Shown: positions 17,635 through 27,739, counted from the first letter of the stretch. The stretch is DNA of 64,000 nt from Zunongwangia pacifica (GCF_023499215.1 NZ_JAKHSK010000005.1:1-64000); one strand, 5' to 3'. Numbers and translations: made by a program. Notes: generated from the letters alone by a model not told the origin.

Positions 17635-18513
17635 TCAATCTATATCTACTCCCGTTTGGTTCTTTACCTCTTCGGAAAATAATTGCTGAAGTCTTTTGGT
17701 CACTTTCCCAATCTCGTCTCCAAAATGAACAATTTTGTCTGGAAAATGAAGGTTTTTTATTGCGGTGATCTGCGTAGTGGTTCCGGTGATAAAAACTTCG
17801 GTAACCTCATCTAATGCTGAAACCGGAAGTCCTTTTTCCACAATTTCAATATCGTTATCCTTACACAATTTTATAAGTAAATTTCGGGTAATTCCGGGTA
17901 AAATGAATTTACCGTTGGGATGCGTATAGACTGTATCGTTTTTCACAAAAAACAGGGAGGAATGTGATCCTTCCGTAAAAAAACCGTCTCTAATCATTAT
18001 ATTTTCAGCAAAACCACCTTTCTTAGCTTCGGTATTTGCCAAAATATTGGCCATTAGCGAAACCGATTTGATATCGCAACGATGCCAACGCAAATCGTTA
18101 GACACCACCACATCTTTAAATTGATCCTGAAAACCTCTTAAATTGGTTTTATAGGCGTACATGAGCACGGTGGCATCGTAACTTTCAGGAAAATAATGTG
18201 TTCTTGGTGCCATTCCCCTACTCACCTGAATATAAATTGCCCCGTCGTCTTTGTTTAATTCAGCCAAATCGATGGCTTTTAAAATTAGTGCCTCAAAATC
18301 ACTAATATCGCATTTTAATTCGACTTCTTTTAAAGAATATCGTAGCCTTTCCAGATGTTCTTTTAGTAAGAACAATTTTCCGCAGTAAAAAGGAATGACT
18401 TCGTAAATGCCATCGCCAAATAAAAAACCACGATCAAAAACAGAGATTTTCGCCGCTTCCGGCTTTAACCATTCTCCGTTTAAATACACTTTGCTGGGAT
18501 AACTTAGTTTCAT
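17635..18513 (-). CDS. Class IV aminotransferase, D-amino-acid transaminase-like
   Basis: A 292-residue PLP enzyme. K149 in RCDIKSVSLMANILAN binds PLP, and TEGSHSSLFFV carries the glutamate that contacts the pyridine nitrogen. The segment VSRGMAPRTHYFP (98-110) matches the RGxAPRxHxFP of D-amino-acid transaminases better than the branched-chain enzymes, suggesting that D-alanine and D-glutamate are interconverted for the cell wall. Branched-chain or aminodeoxychorismate activity cannot be excluded. It lies downstream of the GH92 gene behind a hairpin, so it is probably its own unit. Confidence 0.82.
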   Translation of the reverse strand: MKLSYPSKVYLNGEWLKPEAAKISVFDRGFLFGDGIYEVIPFYCGKLFLLKEHLERLRYSLKEVELKCDISDFEALILKAIDLAELNKDDGAIYIQVSRGMAPRTHYFPESYDATVLMYAYKTNLRGFQDQFKDVVVSNDLRWHRCDIKSVSLMANILANTEAKKGGFAENIMIRDGFFTEGSHSSLFFVKNDTVYTHPNGKFILPGITRNLLIKLCKDNDIEIVEKGLPVSALDEVTEVFITGTTTQITAIKNLHFPDKIVHFGDEIGKVTKRLQQLFSEEVKNQTGVDID

Positions 18514-18555
18514 ATTTAATGCAAAACTTAAAAATAGACTATTGCAGGATATAAA

Positions 18556-18591
18556 AAAACTGCCTTGGAAAAAATTTCATAAGGCAGTTTT
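18556..18591 (-). terminator. Terminator of the GH92 gene
   Basis: AAAACTGCCTT (18556-18566) pairs with AAGGCAGTTTT (18581-18591), with A and T runs outside. It lies between the GH92 stop and the aminotransferase start. Confidence 0.7.
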
Positions 18592-18648
18592 CAAAGTTTC
18601 AAAAGAACGTTTTACAAACGCAAGGTCTGAATCTAATAGAATAAAATA

Positions 18649-20916
18649 CTAAAATTCGAAAGAAGGCGGAGCATTTTCAGGTTTGCTTCCCCAATTTTTA
18701 TTCGCTTTTTTGCCCATTTTTAAGACTAACGTTCCGCCATTTTGTAAATCTTTATGCGTAAACCAGGGTTTTTCCCAATTTTCACCATTTAATGTCGCAC
18801 TTTGGATATACTTATTGTCTTCAGCAAAATTCTCTGCAATGATGGTAAAGATTTTTCCGTTTTCTAATTTCACTTCAGATTTTTCAAAAAACGGACTCCC
18901 AATTACATAAATGGGTAATCCCGGCGTTACCGGATAAAAGCCTAATTGAGAAAACACCACAAAAGAAGACATTCCGCCGCCATCCTCATCTCCGGGAACT
19001 CCCATAAAATCATTTCTAAACCAGGTATGGATTAGTTTTTTTATGCGTTTCTGGGTTTTCCATGGTGCACCGGCATAGCTGTATAAATAAGGAATATGCA
19101 GGGAAGGCTCGTTAGCCATACTAAACTGACCCACATTCCCGGTTTGATCGGGTAATTGTGTATAAAACTCTCTTTTTCCTCTACCCATTGGCTCGGCAAA
19201 AGTGGCATCCAGATTTTCTACAAATGCTTCTCTACCTCCCATCAAATCAATTAAATCGGCTATATTATGCTGTACGTCCCATCGGTATGTCCAACCATTA
19301 TTCTCGCCATAATAATTTCTTGCTCCCACGCCGCCAGAAAAACGATAGTCAAACGGCTGTATAAATTCCCCATTATCATCTTTAGGATGGAAGAATTTTG
19401 TTTCGCTATTAAACAGGTTTCGATAATTTAGAGCTTCTTTTATAAAGCGCTCGTGATCACTTTTATGGTTCAATTTATCGGCTAAAACAGCCAGACACCA
19501 TTCATCATAAGCTGTTCCCAGAGTTACCGCTACGGGTTGGCGCTTCTCAAAGCCACTAACTTCAGAAATAGTTTCTTCTTCCCATTCCCTTAAAGCCGGG
19601 ATAAATCCATTGTTTTTATAGAAAGTATCTAGTTGGCCAGCCGGTTTACCAGACCAGGGTGCCAGCGTTTTTTCAGTAATTGCTGCTTTAGACGCCTGAT
19701 AGGCTTTTTCTAAATCAAAACGATCCAGTCCTTTTTCTGAAGCATCTAAAATAGTCGCAACACCGTGATTGGAATTCATTCTTCTGCTGTCTCCAGTAAC
19801 TTCAGGGAAGGTTGGTAACCAGTTATGATCCATCTGCTGTGCCATTAAAATAAAGGAATGGATAATATCTTCTTCTTGCTTAGGATTTAGCAAAACACGC
19901 AATGGATGATGCGCTCTGTACGAATCCCAAATCCAATCGTCGGTATAAAACGGTCTGCCATCATCCTGATGCACCTTGCCATCAAAAGCGCTGTAATACC
20001 TTCCCTCTTCAGAAATACAAACCGGGCGCTCGTAAGAACGATATAAAGACGTGTAAAAAACATTTTTATCGGCTTCACTGCCGCCTTCAACCTGTATTTT
20101 TCCTAAAGCTTCATCCCAAATTTGTTTCCCTTGTTCTTGTAAATCGGCCACTGTTTTACCTTTAATTTCTCTAAGATAATTCGATTTAGCCTGTTGCTCA
20201 TTAATAAAGGACACTCCGTAAGGTAACTCTAAGTTAGATTGTGATTTTGGGAAACTTAATACGATACTAGCATTTTTACCTTCAGCTTTAGTACCTGAGC
20301 TTAGTTTTGAATTTTCATCTAAAATCTGAACTTTTTCGGGCTTTTGCTTCGGAATTAAATAGATATAAACTTTGGTGTTATTTCCTATAATCTGATAGCC
20401 AGAGATGGCCTCACCATCCCAGACTAACATGCCGTTTCTTGAATTCAGAATGAGATGACTTTCTTTTTCTTTTTCAAACTTAATAGCATATTTGGCCGAC
20501 TGTGATGATAATCCATAATCTACCGTAGTTTCCTGCTCATCTAAATAAACATGATAACTGTAAGGATGAATTTCCTCTAAATCATAGCTAAATTTAACTA
20601 CCGGTTTAATGGCTGAAAGTTCTCCCTGAAACGGACTCAAATTAAATGCGGAACTGCCACGATGACTGGTAATAATTAATGGCAACCCATTTAACAGATC
20701 ACCATTATAATCTGAACGTTCTGGATAAACACGCAATAAACTATTGGGCATGTGTATCGTTGGATAAGTTGGCACCAACATATGACTGATATTGCCCATA
20801 TAGGGGTTTACATATTCTGCCGGACTTTTTTCTTTTACTGTTTGGGCAAAAGAAGAAAAACCCGTTACCAGCATAAACAGTACTGGTAACGAGTTATTTT
20901 TTAAAAATTTGATCAT
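18649..20916 (-). CDS. GH92 family alpha-mannosidase, secreted
   Basis: A 755-residue glycoside hydrolase of family 92, calcium-dependent exo-acting enzymes that remove alpha-mannose from glycans such as N-glycans or yeast mannan. Residues 1-24 form a signal peptide. VNPYMGN opens the beta-sandwich domain; WDSYRAHHPL and NSNHG lie in the alpha/alpha barrel; the C-terminal PGDEDGGGMSSFVVFSQLGFYP is the family hallmark with the catalytic acidic residues. It is 20 bp downstream of the tricorn-like gene, so the two probably form an operon. No susC/susD pair is near, so it is not in a classical polysaccharide utilisation locus. Its mannose linkage is unknown. Confidence 0.93.
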   Translation of the reverse strand: MIKFLKNNSLPVLFMLVTGFSSFAQTVKEKSPAEYVNPYMGNISHMLVPTYPTIHMPNSLLRVYPERSDYNGDLLNGLPLIITSHRGSSAFNLSPFQGELSAIKPVVKFSYDLEEIHPYSYHVYLDEQETTVDYGLSSQSAKYAIKFEKEKESHLILNSRNGMLVWDGEAISGYQIIGNNTKVYIYLIPKQKPEKVQILDENSKLSSGTKAEGKNASIVLSFPKSQSNLELPYGVSFINEQQAKSNYLREIKGKTVADLQEQGKQIWDEALGKIQVEGGSEADKNVFYTSLYRSYERPVCISEEGRYYSAFDGKVHQDDGRPFYTDDWIWDSYRAHHPLRVLLNPKQEEDIIHSFILMAQQMDHNWLPTFPEVTGDSRRMNSNHGVATILDASEKGLDRFDLEKAYQASKAAITEKTLAPWSGKPAGQLDTFYKNNGFIPALREWEEETISEVSGFEKRQPVAVTLGTAYDEWCLAVLADKLNHKSDHERFIKEALNYRNLFNSETKFFHPKDDNGEFIQPFDYRFSGGVGARNYYGENNGWTYRWDVQHNIADLIDLMGGREAFVENLDATFAEPMGRGKREFYTQLPDQTGNVGQFSMANEPSLHIPYLYSYAGAPWKTQKRIKKLIHTWFRNDFMGVPGDEDGGGMSSFVVFSQLGFYPVTPGLPIYVIGSPFFEKSEVKLENGKIFTIIAENFAEDNKYIQSATLNGENWEKPWFTHKDLQNGGTLVLKMGKKANKNWGSKPENAPPSFEF

Positions 20917-20936
20917 TAGGTTAGGGTTAATTTAGA

Positions 20937-23900
20937 TTATTCGGTTTCTTTTAAAAGTTCTTTTACTGCGGTTTGCAGTTGTGGATCTTCCCCATTTAAA
21001 AATTCTTTATAAGGTAATGCTACTTCGATATCTGGTTGTAGCTCCATATTTTCGGTTGGCACGCCTTCGGCACCGATAGTGGCCACCATAGGGATACCAA
21101 AAACAATCGAAGGATCTATTTGTCTTTCCCACCAAACGGCTGTTCCGGTCCCGGCTACCGGCATTCCTACCAGTTTACCAATTCCGTTTTGTTTGTAAAC
21201 ATAGGGGAAAATAAAAGCGTCACTATAGTTTCCTTCACTCATTAATACGATGCTGGGCTTGGTCCAACGGGCCATAGGCTCACCGCCACTAATCACTTCT
21301 CCCTGTGGCGCGAATTTTAAATATTCCTCTCCGCTTAAAAAAGTATTTAGATCGTCATGTAACCAACCGCCTCCATTAAAACGGGTATCGACCACAAGCC
21401 CTTCTTTTTCTAAATTCTTACCAAGCGCATTTTCGAAAACATCTCTAAAACTTCCGTCATTCATTCCCTGGATATGTACATAACCTAATTTACCTCCACT
21501 AAGGCTATCGGTTTTGTGCTCCATGGTTCTTACCCATCGCTTGTACATTAAACTGCGAATAGATCCTTCTGAAACCGGTTTTATGGTTTCTTCGAAAGTT
21601 GAATTCATGCTCTTCATCGTTAGCAGCGTATTTTTATCCTGAATGTTATTTAGATACTTATTCCAGTTTTCATCAGATTTGATAGTTTTACCATTGATTT
21701 TAGTAATAATATCACCTGCTTTTATTTTGCTATTGGCATTATCTAATGGACCTCCTGAAATCACTTCAGAAATTTTAATTCCGTCGCCCATATATGATTC
21801 ATCATATAATAAACCTAATGAAGCGGTATGATCTCCGTTAGCTCCTGAAGCATAATAACGACCACCGGTATGAGACGCATTCAATTCGCCTAAAAGCTCG
21901 CTTAACAATTCCTGAAAATCATAATTGTTATTTATATGAGGTAAGAACTTTGCATATTCATCATGGTACATTTTCCAGTCGATTCCGTGAATTTCAGGAT
22001 CGTAGAATTTCTTGGTTACCTGCCGCCACATGTGGTTAAACATATATTCTCTCTCTGCTGCGGCATCTATCACCATATCACCGTTTATAGCAATATTTTC
22101 TACACTGCCACTTTCTGCATCTACTTTTACCAAACGGCCATTATTGCTTAAGAATAAGGATTTACTATCTTCACTAATTTCGATTCCACTTGGCGAACCG
22201 CCCATTTTAGCTAAGATTTTAGTTTCTCTTGTTCTAGGCTCGGTTACCCAAAGATCATAGCCTTTTTCAAAAGAAGCCAGATAAAAAACTTTACTCGCAT
22301 CTTTATTCAATACATAATCACTTATGCTGGCCGAATTTATCGTAAGCTTTACTTTACGAATATCCAGATTATCGAAATTCAGTTTTAAAGGCTCGTCTTT
22401 TTTATCTTCTTTCTTCTTTTTTGATTTTTTATCGTCTTCCTCAGCTTTTTCTTTCTCCTCTTTTTCTTTTTTCTCGCGTTCTTCTAAAAGCTTAAATTCC
22501 TCTTCGCTCAACGTATAACGATCGTAAGCTTTTTGATCAAAAAATACGGCATAGATATCCTGCTCTGTACTTCCCTGTAGTGCTAACGATTTTCTACCTT
22601 CACGACTACTCGCATAGGTCATCATTTTACCGTCCATCGCCCACTTGGCATTAGATTCTCCAAATCCGCTATTTACAGGATGAAATATTTCTCCGCTACC
22701 ATCGGCTTTAATCAAAGCTGTGTTGTTAAGGAAAAAATAGCCTTTTTGATCGTCTGCCATTAGCCAACGGCTATCTGGACTCCACTGAAAAGACCAGTCT
22801 CCATCGCTATATGAATGGTTTCTACCTTCAGGAAGAATGACTGTTTTCTTGCCCGATTTTAGATCCATCACCTTCAAAATATTCCGCTCTTCTATAAAGG
22901 CGATTTTGGAGGAATCTGGAGAAATCTTTGCCTGAAATTCTTCAGCATTGGTATTGATCAAAGGCTCAATATCTATTATTGTTGATGCGTAAAAATAGTC
23001 TTCCTGCGGACGGTTTAAAGTCGCTTTATACACATTCCAGCTACCATCCTGCTCCCCTGAAAAAATCAATTCTTTTCCGCTTGGCGACCAGCTCACCATA
23101 CGCTCCTGGGTAGAAGTATTGGTAATTCTTTTTGTACGGGAATCGTCCACCCCGGTTACAAAAACTTCTCCGCGATTTACAAAAGCAATCTCTTTATTGT
23201 TTGGACTAACCGCAAATTCGGTTACACTATTGATATCCATATTTTTAATAGCTTCAAAAGCTGCATCGTCCAGAACTTTAATTTCTAACTTTTTAGGTTG
23301 AGTTCCGGGCTTGATGGTATACACCTCACCTTTCCAGGTAAAAGCCAACGTATTGTTATCAGAAATACTTAAGTGACGAACCGGAAAATCTTTAAAATTA
23401 GTCAGTTTTTCTTCCGAACCGGAACTTAAATTTTTTACATAAAGATTTTGTGTACCGTCTTTTTCATTCAGATAATAAACTTTTGAAGCATCTGCACTAA
23501 AAACCGGCTCACGATCTTCACCTTCAAAACCACTGATTTTCTTGTAAGTATCATTTTCTACATCGTACAACCAAATATCTCTGGTTACTGCTGAAGTATG
23601 ATGTTTTCTCCAGGCATCTTCGTAGCCTTTTCTATCCTGAAAAACCAGATGTTTTCCATCACTGCTGAAATGGGCTTCTTCGGCTCCCGCCGCAGTAAGT
23701 AATTCTGGTCTTCCTCCTTTTACAGGAATGGTATATAAATTTTGAAATAATCCGGGATTAGGGAATCTTACACTCGATGCCGGTGCATTGCGACCACTTC
23801 CGTAGAGAACTTTATCATCTTGTGGTGTAAAATCATAAGGGTAATCGTTGGCACTATTATAGGTTAATCTTGTAGGGGTTCCACCGGTAGCAGGCATGGT

Positions 23901-24173
23901 ATACACATCAAAATTTCCATAGCGATCACTGGCAAAGGCAATACTTTTACCATCGTTACTCCAAACAGGACGCATATCATAAGCATCTCCTGTAGTTATT
24001 GCTATGGCTACACCACCATCGCTGCTCACACGATAAAGATTTCCCATATATCCAAAAACAATAGTTTTGCCATTTGGCGAAATAGAAGGATATCGTAGCC
24101 ATTTTGCATTTTCCTGGGCTGGAACTGCCATGCTACAAAGCAATAGTATGACCAGCAAGTACAATTTTCTCAT
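20937..24173 (-). CDS. Tricorn-like protease (S41 family) with beta-propeller and PDZ domains
   Basis: A 1078-residue secreted peptidase. Residues 1-19 form a signal peptide. About 20-330 and 330-560 hold WD40/PD40 (TolB-like) propeller repeats (ISPNGKTIVF, WSNDGKSIAFASDRYGNFD). Residues 560-600 form a lysine/glutamate-rich linker, then comes a second propeller-like stretch, a PDZ domain (KISEVISGGPLDNANSKIKAGD, about 820) and the S41 catalytic core (GLVVDTRFNGGGW, then SEGNYSDAF with the catalytic serine, about 1000). Such proteins trim peptides in the periplasm. It is followed by the GH92 gene with 20 bp between them. Confidence 0.92.
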   Translation of the reverse strand: MRKLYLLVILLLCSMAVPAQENAKWLRYPSISPNGKTIVFGYMGNLYRVSSDGGVAIAITTGDAYDMRPVWSNDGKSIAFASDRYGNFDVYTMPATGGTPTRLTYNSANDYPYDFTPQDDKVLYGSGRNAPASSVRFPNPGLFQNLYTIPVKGGRPELLTAAGAEEAHFSSDGKHLVFQDRKGYEDAWRKHHTSAVTRDIWLYDVENDTYKKISGFEGEDREPVFSADASKVYYLNEKDGTQNLYVKNLSSGSEEKLTNFKDFPVRHLSISDNNTLAFTWKGEVYTIKPGTQPKKLEIKVLDDAAFEAIKNMDINSVTEFAVSPNNKEIAFVNRGEVFVTGVDDSRTKRITNTSTQERMVSWSPSGKELIFSGEQDGSWNVYKATLNRPQEDYFYASTIIDIEPLINTNAEEFQAKISPDSSKIAFIEERNILKVMDLKSGKKTVILPEGRNHSYSDGDWSFQWSPDSRWLMADDQKGYFFLNNTALIKADGSGEIFHPVNSGFGESNAKWAMDGKMMTYASSREGRKSLALQGSTEQDIYAVFFDQKAYDRYTLSEEEFKLLEEREKKEKEEKEKAEEDDKKSKKKKEDKKDEPLKLNFDNLDIRKVKLTINSASISDYVLNKDASKVFYLASFEKGYDLWVTEPRTRETKILAKMGGSPSGIEISEDSKSLFLSNNGRLVKVDAESGSVENIAINGDMVIDAAAEREYMFNHMWRQVTKKFYDPEIHGIDWKMYHDEYAKFLPHINNNYDFQELLSELLGELNASHTGGRYYASGANGDHTASLGLLYDESYMGDGIKISEVISGGPLDNANSKIKAGDIITKINGKTIKSDENWNKYLNNIQDKNTLLTMKSMNSTFEETIKPVSEGSIRSLMYKRWVRTMEHKTDSLSGGKLGYVHIQGMNDGSFRDVFENALGKNLEKEGLVVDTRFNGGGWLHDDLNTFLSGEEYLKFAPQGEVISGGEPMARWTKPSIVLMSEGNYSDAFIFPYVYKQNGIGKLVGMPVAGTGTAVWWERQIDPSIVFGIPMVATIGAEGVPTENMELQPDIEVALPYKEFLNGEDPQLQTAVKELLKETE

Positions 24174-24250
24174 AAAGTAATTTGAATTTAATTTAGCTAA
24201 ATTTTCAGAATGCCACTAAGATACTAACTACTGCAAATTAATTGCAATAA

Positions 24251-24284
24251 AAAACCCATCTAAACTTTCATTAAGATGGGTTTT
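24251..24284 (-). terminator. Terminator of the amidase operon
   Basis: AAAACCCATCT pairs with AGATGGGTTTT around a 12-nt loop, with a T-rich tail on the minus strand. It lies past the stop of the 92-residue membrane protein and ahead of the tricorn-like start. Confidence 0.75.
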
Positions 24285-24311
24285 TCTTGTAAAACGATAT
24301 GATGTTAAGTT

Positions 24312-24590
24312 TTAAGCGCTAAAATAATTGTGCAAGCCAAATAACCAACCTTGTTCGTAATACCTAATAATACTGATAAGTAGCGCTGAAATGATTACAT
24401 ACAACCAGTTATACTTTTTCGACTTTGCAAAATAAGCGCCTAAAAGGCCCAATATGAGTACCGGAAAAGCCATGATTAGATTCGCATACAGCCATGCGCC
24501 CTGAAAAACAGCTAGTATTTTCATGATCACATAAAAAAGGCAGTAAATGAATATAAGTTTAGTGAATATAATCAGGTATCGTTGTGCCAT
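24312..24590 (-). CDS. Small membrane protein of unknown function, coupled to amidase
   Basis: A 92-residue protein with three hydrophobic segments (YLIIFTKLIFIYCLFYVIMKIL, ANLIMAFPVLILGLLGAYF, WLYVIISALLISIIRY) and almost no loops. Its ATG overlaps the amidase stop by one base (TAATG), so translation is coupled. No family is recognised. Confidence 0.7.
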   Translation of the reverse strand: MAQRYLIIFTKLIFIYCLFYVIMKILAVFQGAWLYANLIMAFPVLILGLLGAYFAKSKKYNWLYVIISALLISIIRYYEQGWLFGLHNYFSA

Positions 24591-26248
24591 TACTTAGAAT
24601 AGTCTTTTGGTGGTTTACGTTGCTGTGATTCCTGCTCGTAAGCATACGCCCAGCGTAATAAATTTTGTTCGGAATAAGGAATAGAGATAAAAGTTAAGCC
24701 TTTAGGTTCTCCAATATCATCATAGCCCATTGGTACTGTAATCGCGGGATATTCGGCAACTGCAGCAAAACCAGCATGATAATTATTTATAGAAAGAATA
24801 CCGTCCAGTTCATATTCTTGCATAGGAATATCAAAAAATCGCTTTCCACGTGTTTTTAACGTATCTTTTATTGCCTGAAATTCTTCCGCTGTAGCGGTAT
24901 CTTTCACCATTCCTTCAAATAATGCCTGTCCGTATGGTGCTCGCTGTACAGAATCTTCCATATTAAAGGCAATAATATCTTCCACAGATCTTACCGCTAC
25001 TCTTTTTGCGTAACGTTCTAAATAATCTGGAAGATCTTTTCTCATATCAAGATCTAACAACCTAAGGAAGTTAGTCAATTCAATATCTTCAGCCTCAAAT
25101 TCGACGATTTGAGCTCCAACTTTTTTAAGCTCGTTGATGGCACGATTATATAAAGAATCTTTAGTAAGTTCTTTGATCACCCCTAATCGGACTCCTCGTA
25201 AACTGGTGGTATCGGTTAAAGCAGAATAATAATCTGTAGGTATTTTTATGGAATCTGCGTAAACTTTGGAATCCAATGTATCTCTTCCCGCCATAGCACT
25301 TAACAAAATAGCATTATCCATAACCGTTTTGGTTATTGGCCCGGGTGTATCTAAAGTTTCTGAAATGGGCACAATACCCGTTCTACTTAAAAGTCCAACC
25401 GTTGGTTTTAATCCTACCAGACTATTCTGACTTGATGGTGAAAGTATAGACCCCGAAGTTTCTGATCCCACGGCTAAAGGAGCAAAATTAGCTGCTACGG
25501 CTACAGCACTACCAGAACTTGAACCTCCGGTATCAAAAATTCTACGTCCGTAAGGATTCAAGGTTTGCCCACCTACCGCAGAATATCCACTTGGGCAATC
25601 TTCACAGAAAAAATAAGCCCATTCACTAAGGTTTGTTTTCCCTAAAATTATCGCCCCACTTTCTTCTAATTTATTTGTAATAAAAGCACTGGGAGTTGTA
25701 TTTCCCTGCAGTGCTACAGCTCCCGCAGTTGTTGGCATTGTAGCCGTATTAATATTATCTTTTAACAATACCGGAATACCATAAATCGGACTTTTATTTT
25801 CGGTATTTTTATAGTTTCTGTCCTTAAGTCGGGCTTCGGTTAGAACATTTGGGTTAACGGCCACAATAGCATTTAGAGAAAGATCGTTTTCCCGATCCAG
25901 TTTTCGCATTCTATAAAGATAAAACAGGGTAAGTTCTTCGTAGGTAAGTTCTTCTTCAGCTATTGCATTCTGTAATTCTAAAACTGATTTTTCGAGAATT
26001 ATAGATTTTAAACTGTCATATTTCTTTTCTGTGACTTTATAAAGCTCAATTTCAAAAGGAGACCAAAGTATATTTTTTTCGAGATATTTAGAATCTAAAA
26101 CCTTAAACTGTAACATTACATCTCCCTGATAATCGCTGGTTCCGGTAGAGTCAGAAACCACAATTTCTTGGGGGTCCTTACTACTTTCTTCTTCATTTTT
26201 ACAGCCTATTAGGACTAAAATACTACATAAGAATAAAATCTTTTTCAT
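24590..26248 (-). CDS. Amidase signature family lipoprotein
   Basis: An amidase of about 552 residues with the Ser-cisSer-Lys triad: lysine in VLLKDNINTATMPTTAG, and serines in FDTGGSSSGSAVAVAANFAPLAVGSETSGSI. Such enzymes hydrolyse carboxamide bonds. I place the start at 26248, not at the upstream in-frame ATG (26308), because MKKILFLCSILVLIGC is a clear lipoprotein signal with its lipobox cysteine, so the enzyme is anchored in the envelope. It is not a GatA: the domain order and lipoprotein signal differ, and no GatB or GatC is nearby. Its partner is the small membrane protein that follows. Confidence 0.9.
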   Translation of the reverse strand: MKKILFLCSILVLIGCKNEEESSKDPQEIVVSDSTGTSDYQGDVMLQFKVLDSKYLEKNILWSPFEIELYKVTEKKYDSLKSIILEKSVLELQNAIAEEELTYEELTLFYLYRMRKLDRENDLSLNAIVAVNPNVLTEARLKDRNYKNTENKSPIYGIPVLLKDNINTATMPTTAGAVALQGNTTPSAFITNKLEESGAIILGKTNLSEWAYFFCEDCPSGYSAVGGQTLNPYGRRIFDTGGSSSGSAVAVAANFAPLAVGSETSGSILSPSSQNSLVGLKPTVGLLSRTGIVPISETLDTPGPITKTVMDNAILLSAMAGRDTLDSKVYADSIKIPTDYYSALTDTTSLRGVRLGVIKELTKDSLYNRAINELKKVGAQIVEFEAEDIELTNFLRLLDLDMRKDLPDYLERYAKRVAVRSVEDIIAFNMEDSVQRAPYGQALFEGMVKDTATAEEFQAIKDTLKTRGKRFFDIPMQEYELDGILSINNYHAGFAAVAEYPAITVPMGYDDIGEPKGLTFISIPYSEQNLLRWAYAYEQESQQRKPPKDYSK

Positions 26249-26489
26249 GTGGGGTAGTTGGTTAATATTGGTTAGTTTATTTATATATTTTTCTAAACAA
26301 AATCTCATTTAGGGTGAAATCTCTTTGGAAAAATAGTTGTGAAAAAAGCATGAATTTTCATGAAAAATAGTTCTTCATAAAAATTAAGCAATACAAAATA
26401 CTTTTAAATTTTGCCTGAAATACGCTACTAAAGCCTACTAAAAACTAAGCAAACGATTAGAATAGTTCAAAACGATAAAACGGTGCAGA

Positions 26490-27440
26490 TTATTTGAAAA
26501 AAGAATCTACAAATTCAAACTTGTTAAAAACCTGAAGGTCTTCTACCCGCTCTCCTACACCAATATATTTTACCGGAATTTGGAATTGATCGCTAATACC
26601 TATCACTACACCTCCTTTGGCCGTACCATCCAGTTTGGTCACAGCAAGAGAGGTAACTTCAGTAGCGGCGGTAAATTGTTTCGCCTGCTCAAAAGCATTT
26701 TGCCCGGTAGAACCATCCAAAACTAAAAGTACCTCGTGGGGAGCATCTGGTATTACTTTTTGCATCACTCGCTTCACTTTAGAAAGCTCTTTCATAAGAT
26801 TCACCTTATTGTGTAATCTACCGGCAGTATCAATTAAAACTACATCAGCATCCATTTTCACAGCACTTTGTACCGTATCAAATGCTACGGAAGCAGGATC
26901 GCTTCCCATCGATTGTTTTATAATAGGTACATCGGTACGCTCTGCCCAAACCTGTAACTGGTCTATCGCTGCTGCCCTAAAAGTATCGGCTGCACCTAAA
27001 ACAACCTTTAAACCACGATTTTTAAACTGATTGGCCAGTTTACCAATGGTCGTTGTTTTCCCTACACCGTTAACCCCTACAACCATCATTACGTAAGGTT
27101 TCTTATCGGGAACAGTGAAATCTGTAGCATTACCCGAGTTGGTTTCAGATAACAAGCCGGCAATTTCTTCTCTCAGAATTTTGTTAAGCTCATCGGTTCC
27201 CAAATACTTATCTTTAGCAACGCGATCTTCAATACGGTTAATAATTTTTATAGTTGTGGCAACTCCTACATCACTGCTTACTAGTACGTCTTCTAAATCG
27301 TCCAGAACTTCGTCGTCGACTTTAGATTTACCGGCAACGGCTTTGCTCATTTTAGAAAAGAAGCTGCTTTTACTCTTCTCTAGCCCTTTATCCAGAGTTT
27401 CCTTTTTTTCTTTTGAAAAAATCTTTTTAAATAAACTCAT
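26490..27440 (-). CDS. ftsY: Signal recognition particle receptor FtsY
   Basis: A GTPase of about 316 residues that docks SRP-ribosome complexes at the membrane. It has an N domain with a short charged N-terminus (MSLFKKIFSKEKKETLDKG) and a G domain: P-loop GVNGVGKTTT, DTFRAAAIDQL, DTAGRLHNK, TKLDGTAKGG and GVGERVEDLQVF. The acidic A domain of E. coli FtsY is missing, as in many Bacteroidota. The ATG at 27440 is chosen; the frame runs upstream to 27539, but that part overlaps the terminator region. The SRP RNA gene is in the same window at 44180-44273. Confidence 0.96.
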   Translation of the reverse strand: MSLFKKIFSKEKKETLDKGLEKSKSSFFSKMSKAVAGKSKVDDEVLDDLEDVLVSSDVGVATTIKIINRIEDRVAKDKYLGTDELNKILREEIAGLLSETNSGNATDFTVPDKKPYVMMVVGVNGVGKTTTIGKLANQFKNRGLKVVLGAADTFRAAAIDQLQVWAERTDVPIIKQSMGSDPASVAFDTVQSAVKMDADVVLIDTAGRLHNKVNLMKELSKVKRVMQKVIPDAPHEVLLVLDGSTGQNAFEQAKQFTAATEVTSLAVTKLDGTAKGGVVIGISDQFQIPVKYIGVGERVEDLQVFNKFEFVDSFFK

Positions 27441-27512
27441 TTGTTGATCGTTCGTTTTAATGAGAATAGTCCTTTTTGAAAAAGGACGTTGTAATTTGGG
27501 GTAAATATACGC

Positions 27513-27555
27513 AAAAAGAAAAAGCCGTCCAGATAACAAATCAGGACGGCCTTTT
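27513..27555 (-). terminator. Terminator between the ribosomal-protein operon and ftsY
   Basis: GCCGTCC (27524-27530) pairs with GGACGGC (27544-27550), with A/T runs on both sides, read on the minus strand as AAAAGGCCGTCC...GGACGGCTTTTTCTTTTT. It lies just past the DUF4295 stop. Confidence 0.7.
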
Positions 27556-27581
27556 AAAAAAATTATAAATTTTTTATCCGA

Positions 27582-27731
27582 TTACTTTTTTAAATAATCG
27601 TTTACATCTTCAGGAGCCATAATAGCTTCAACGAAAGTATATGCACCTGTTTTAGGAGATTTAACCATTTTAATAGCTTTGGTTAATCTCTTAGATCCTG
27701 TTTGTAATGCTGCTACTGATTTCTTTGCCAT
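27582..27731 (-). CDS. DUF4295 protein, Bacteroidota small ribosomal-operon protein
   Basis: A 49-residue basic protein read from sequence: MAKKSVAALQTGSKRLTKAI and so on to NDYLKK. It has the N-terminal lysines, the GSKRLTKAIKMVKSPKTGAYTF middle and the EDVNDYL end of the DUF4295 family. It is the last gene of the rpmB-rpmG set, nine bases after rpmG. I recall that this family is a ribosomal protein (bL38) in the Flavobacterium johnsoniae ribosome structure; that memory should be checked. A terminator follows at once. Confidence 0.85.
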   Translation of the reverse strand: MAKKSVAALQTGSKRLTKAIKMVKSPKTGAYTFVEAIMAPEDVNDYLKK

Positions 27732-27739
27732 GACTCAAA

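Noticed and set aside
22324-22518. Serine/phenylalanine-rich frame opposite the tricorn-like gene.
   Set aside because: It is the mirror of the lysine/glutamate-rich linker of that protein.
27440-27539. N-terminal extension of FtsY from the upstream in-frame ATG.
   Set aside because: The extension spans the terminator and has no A-domain character.
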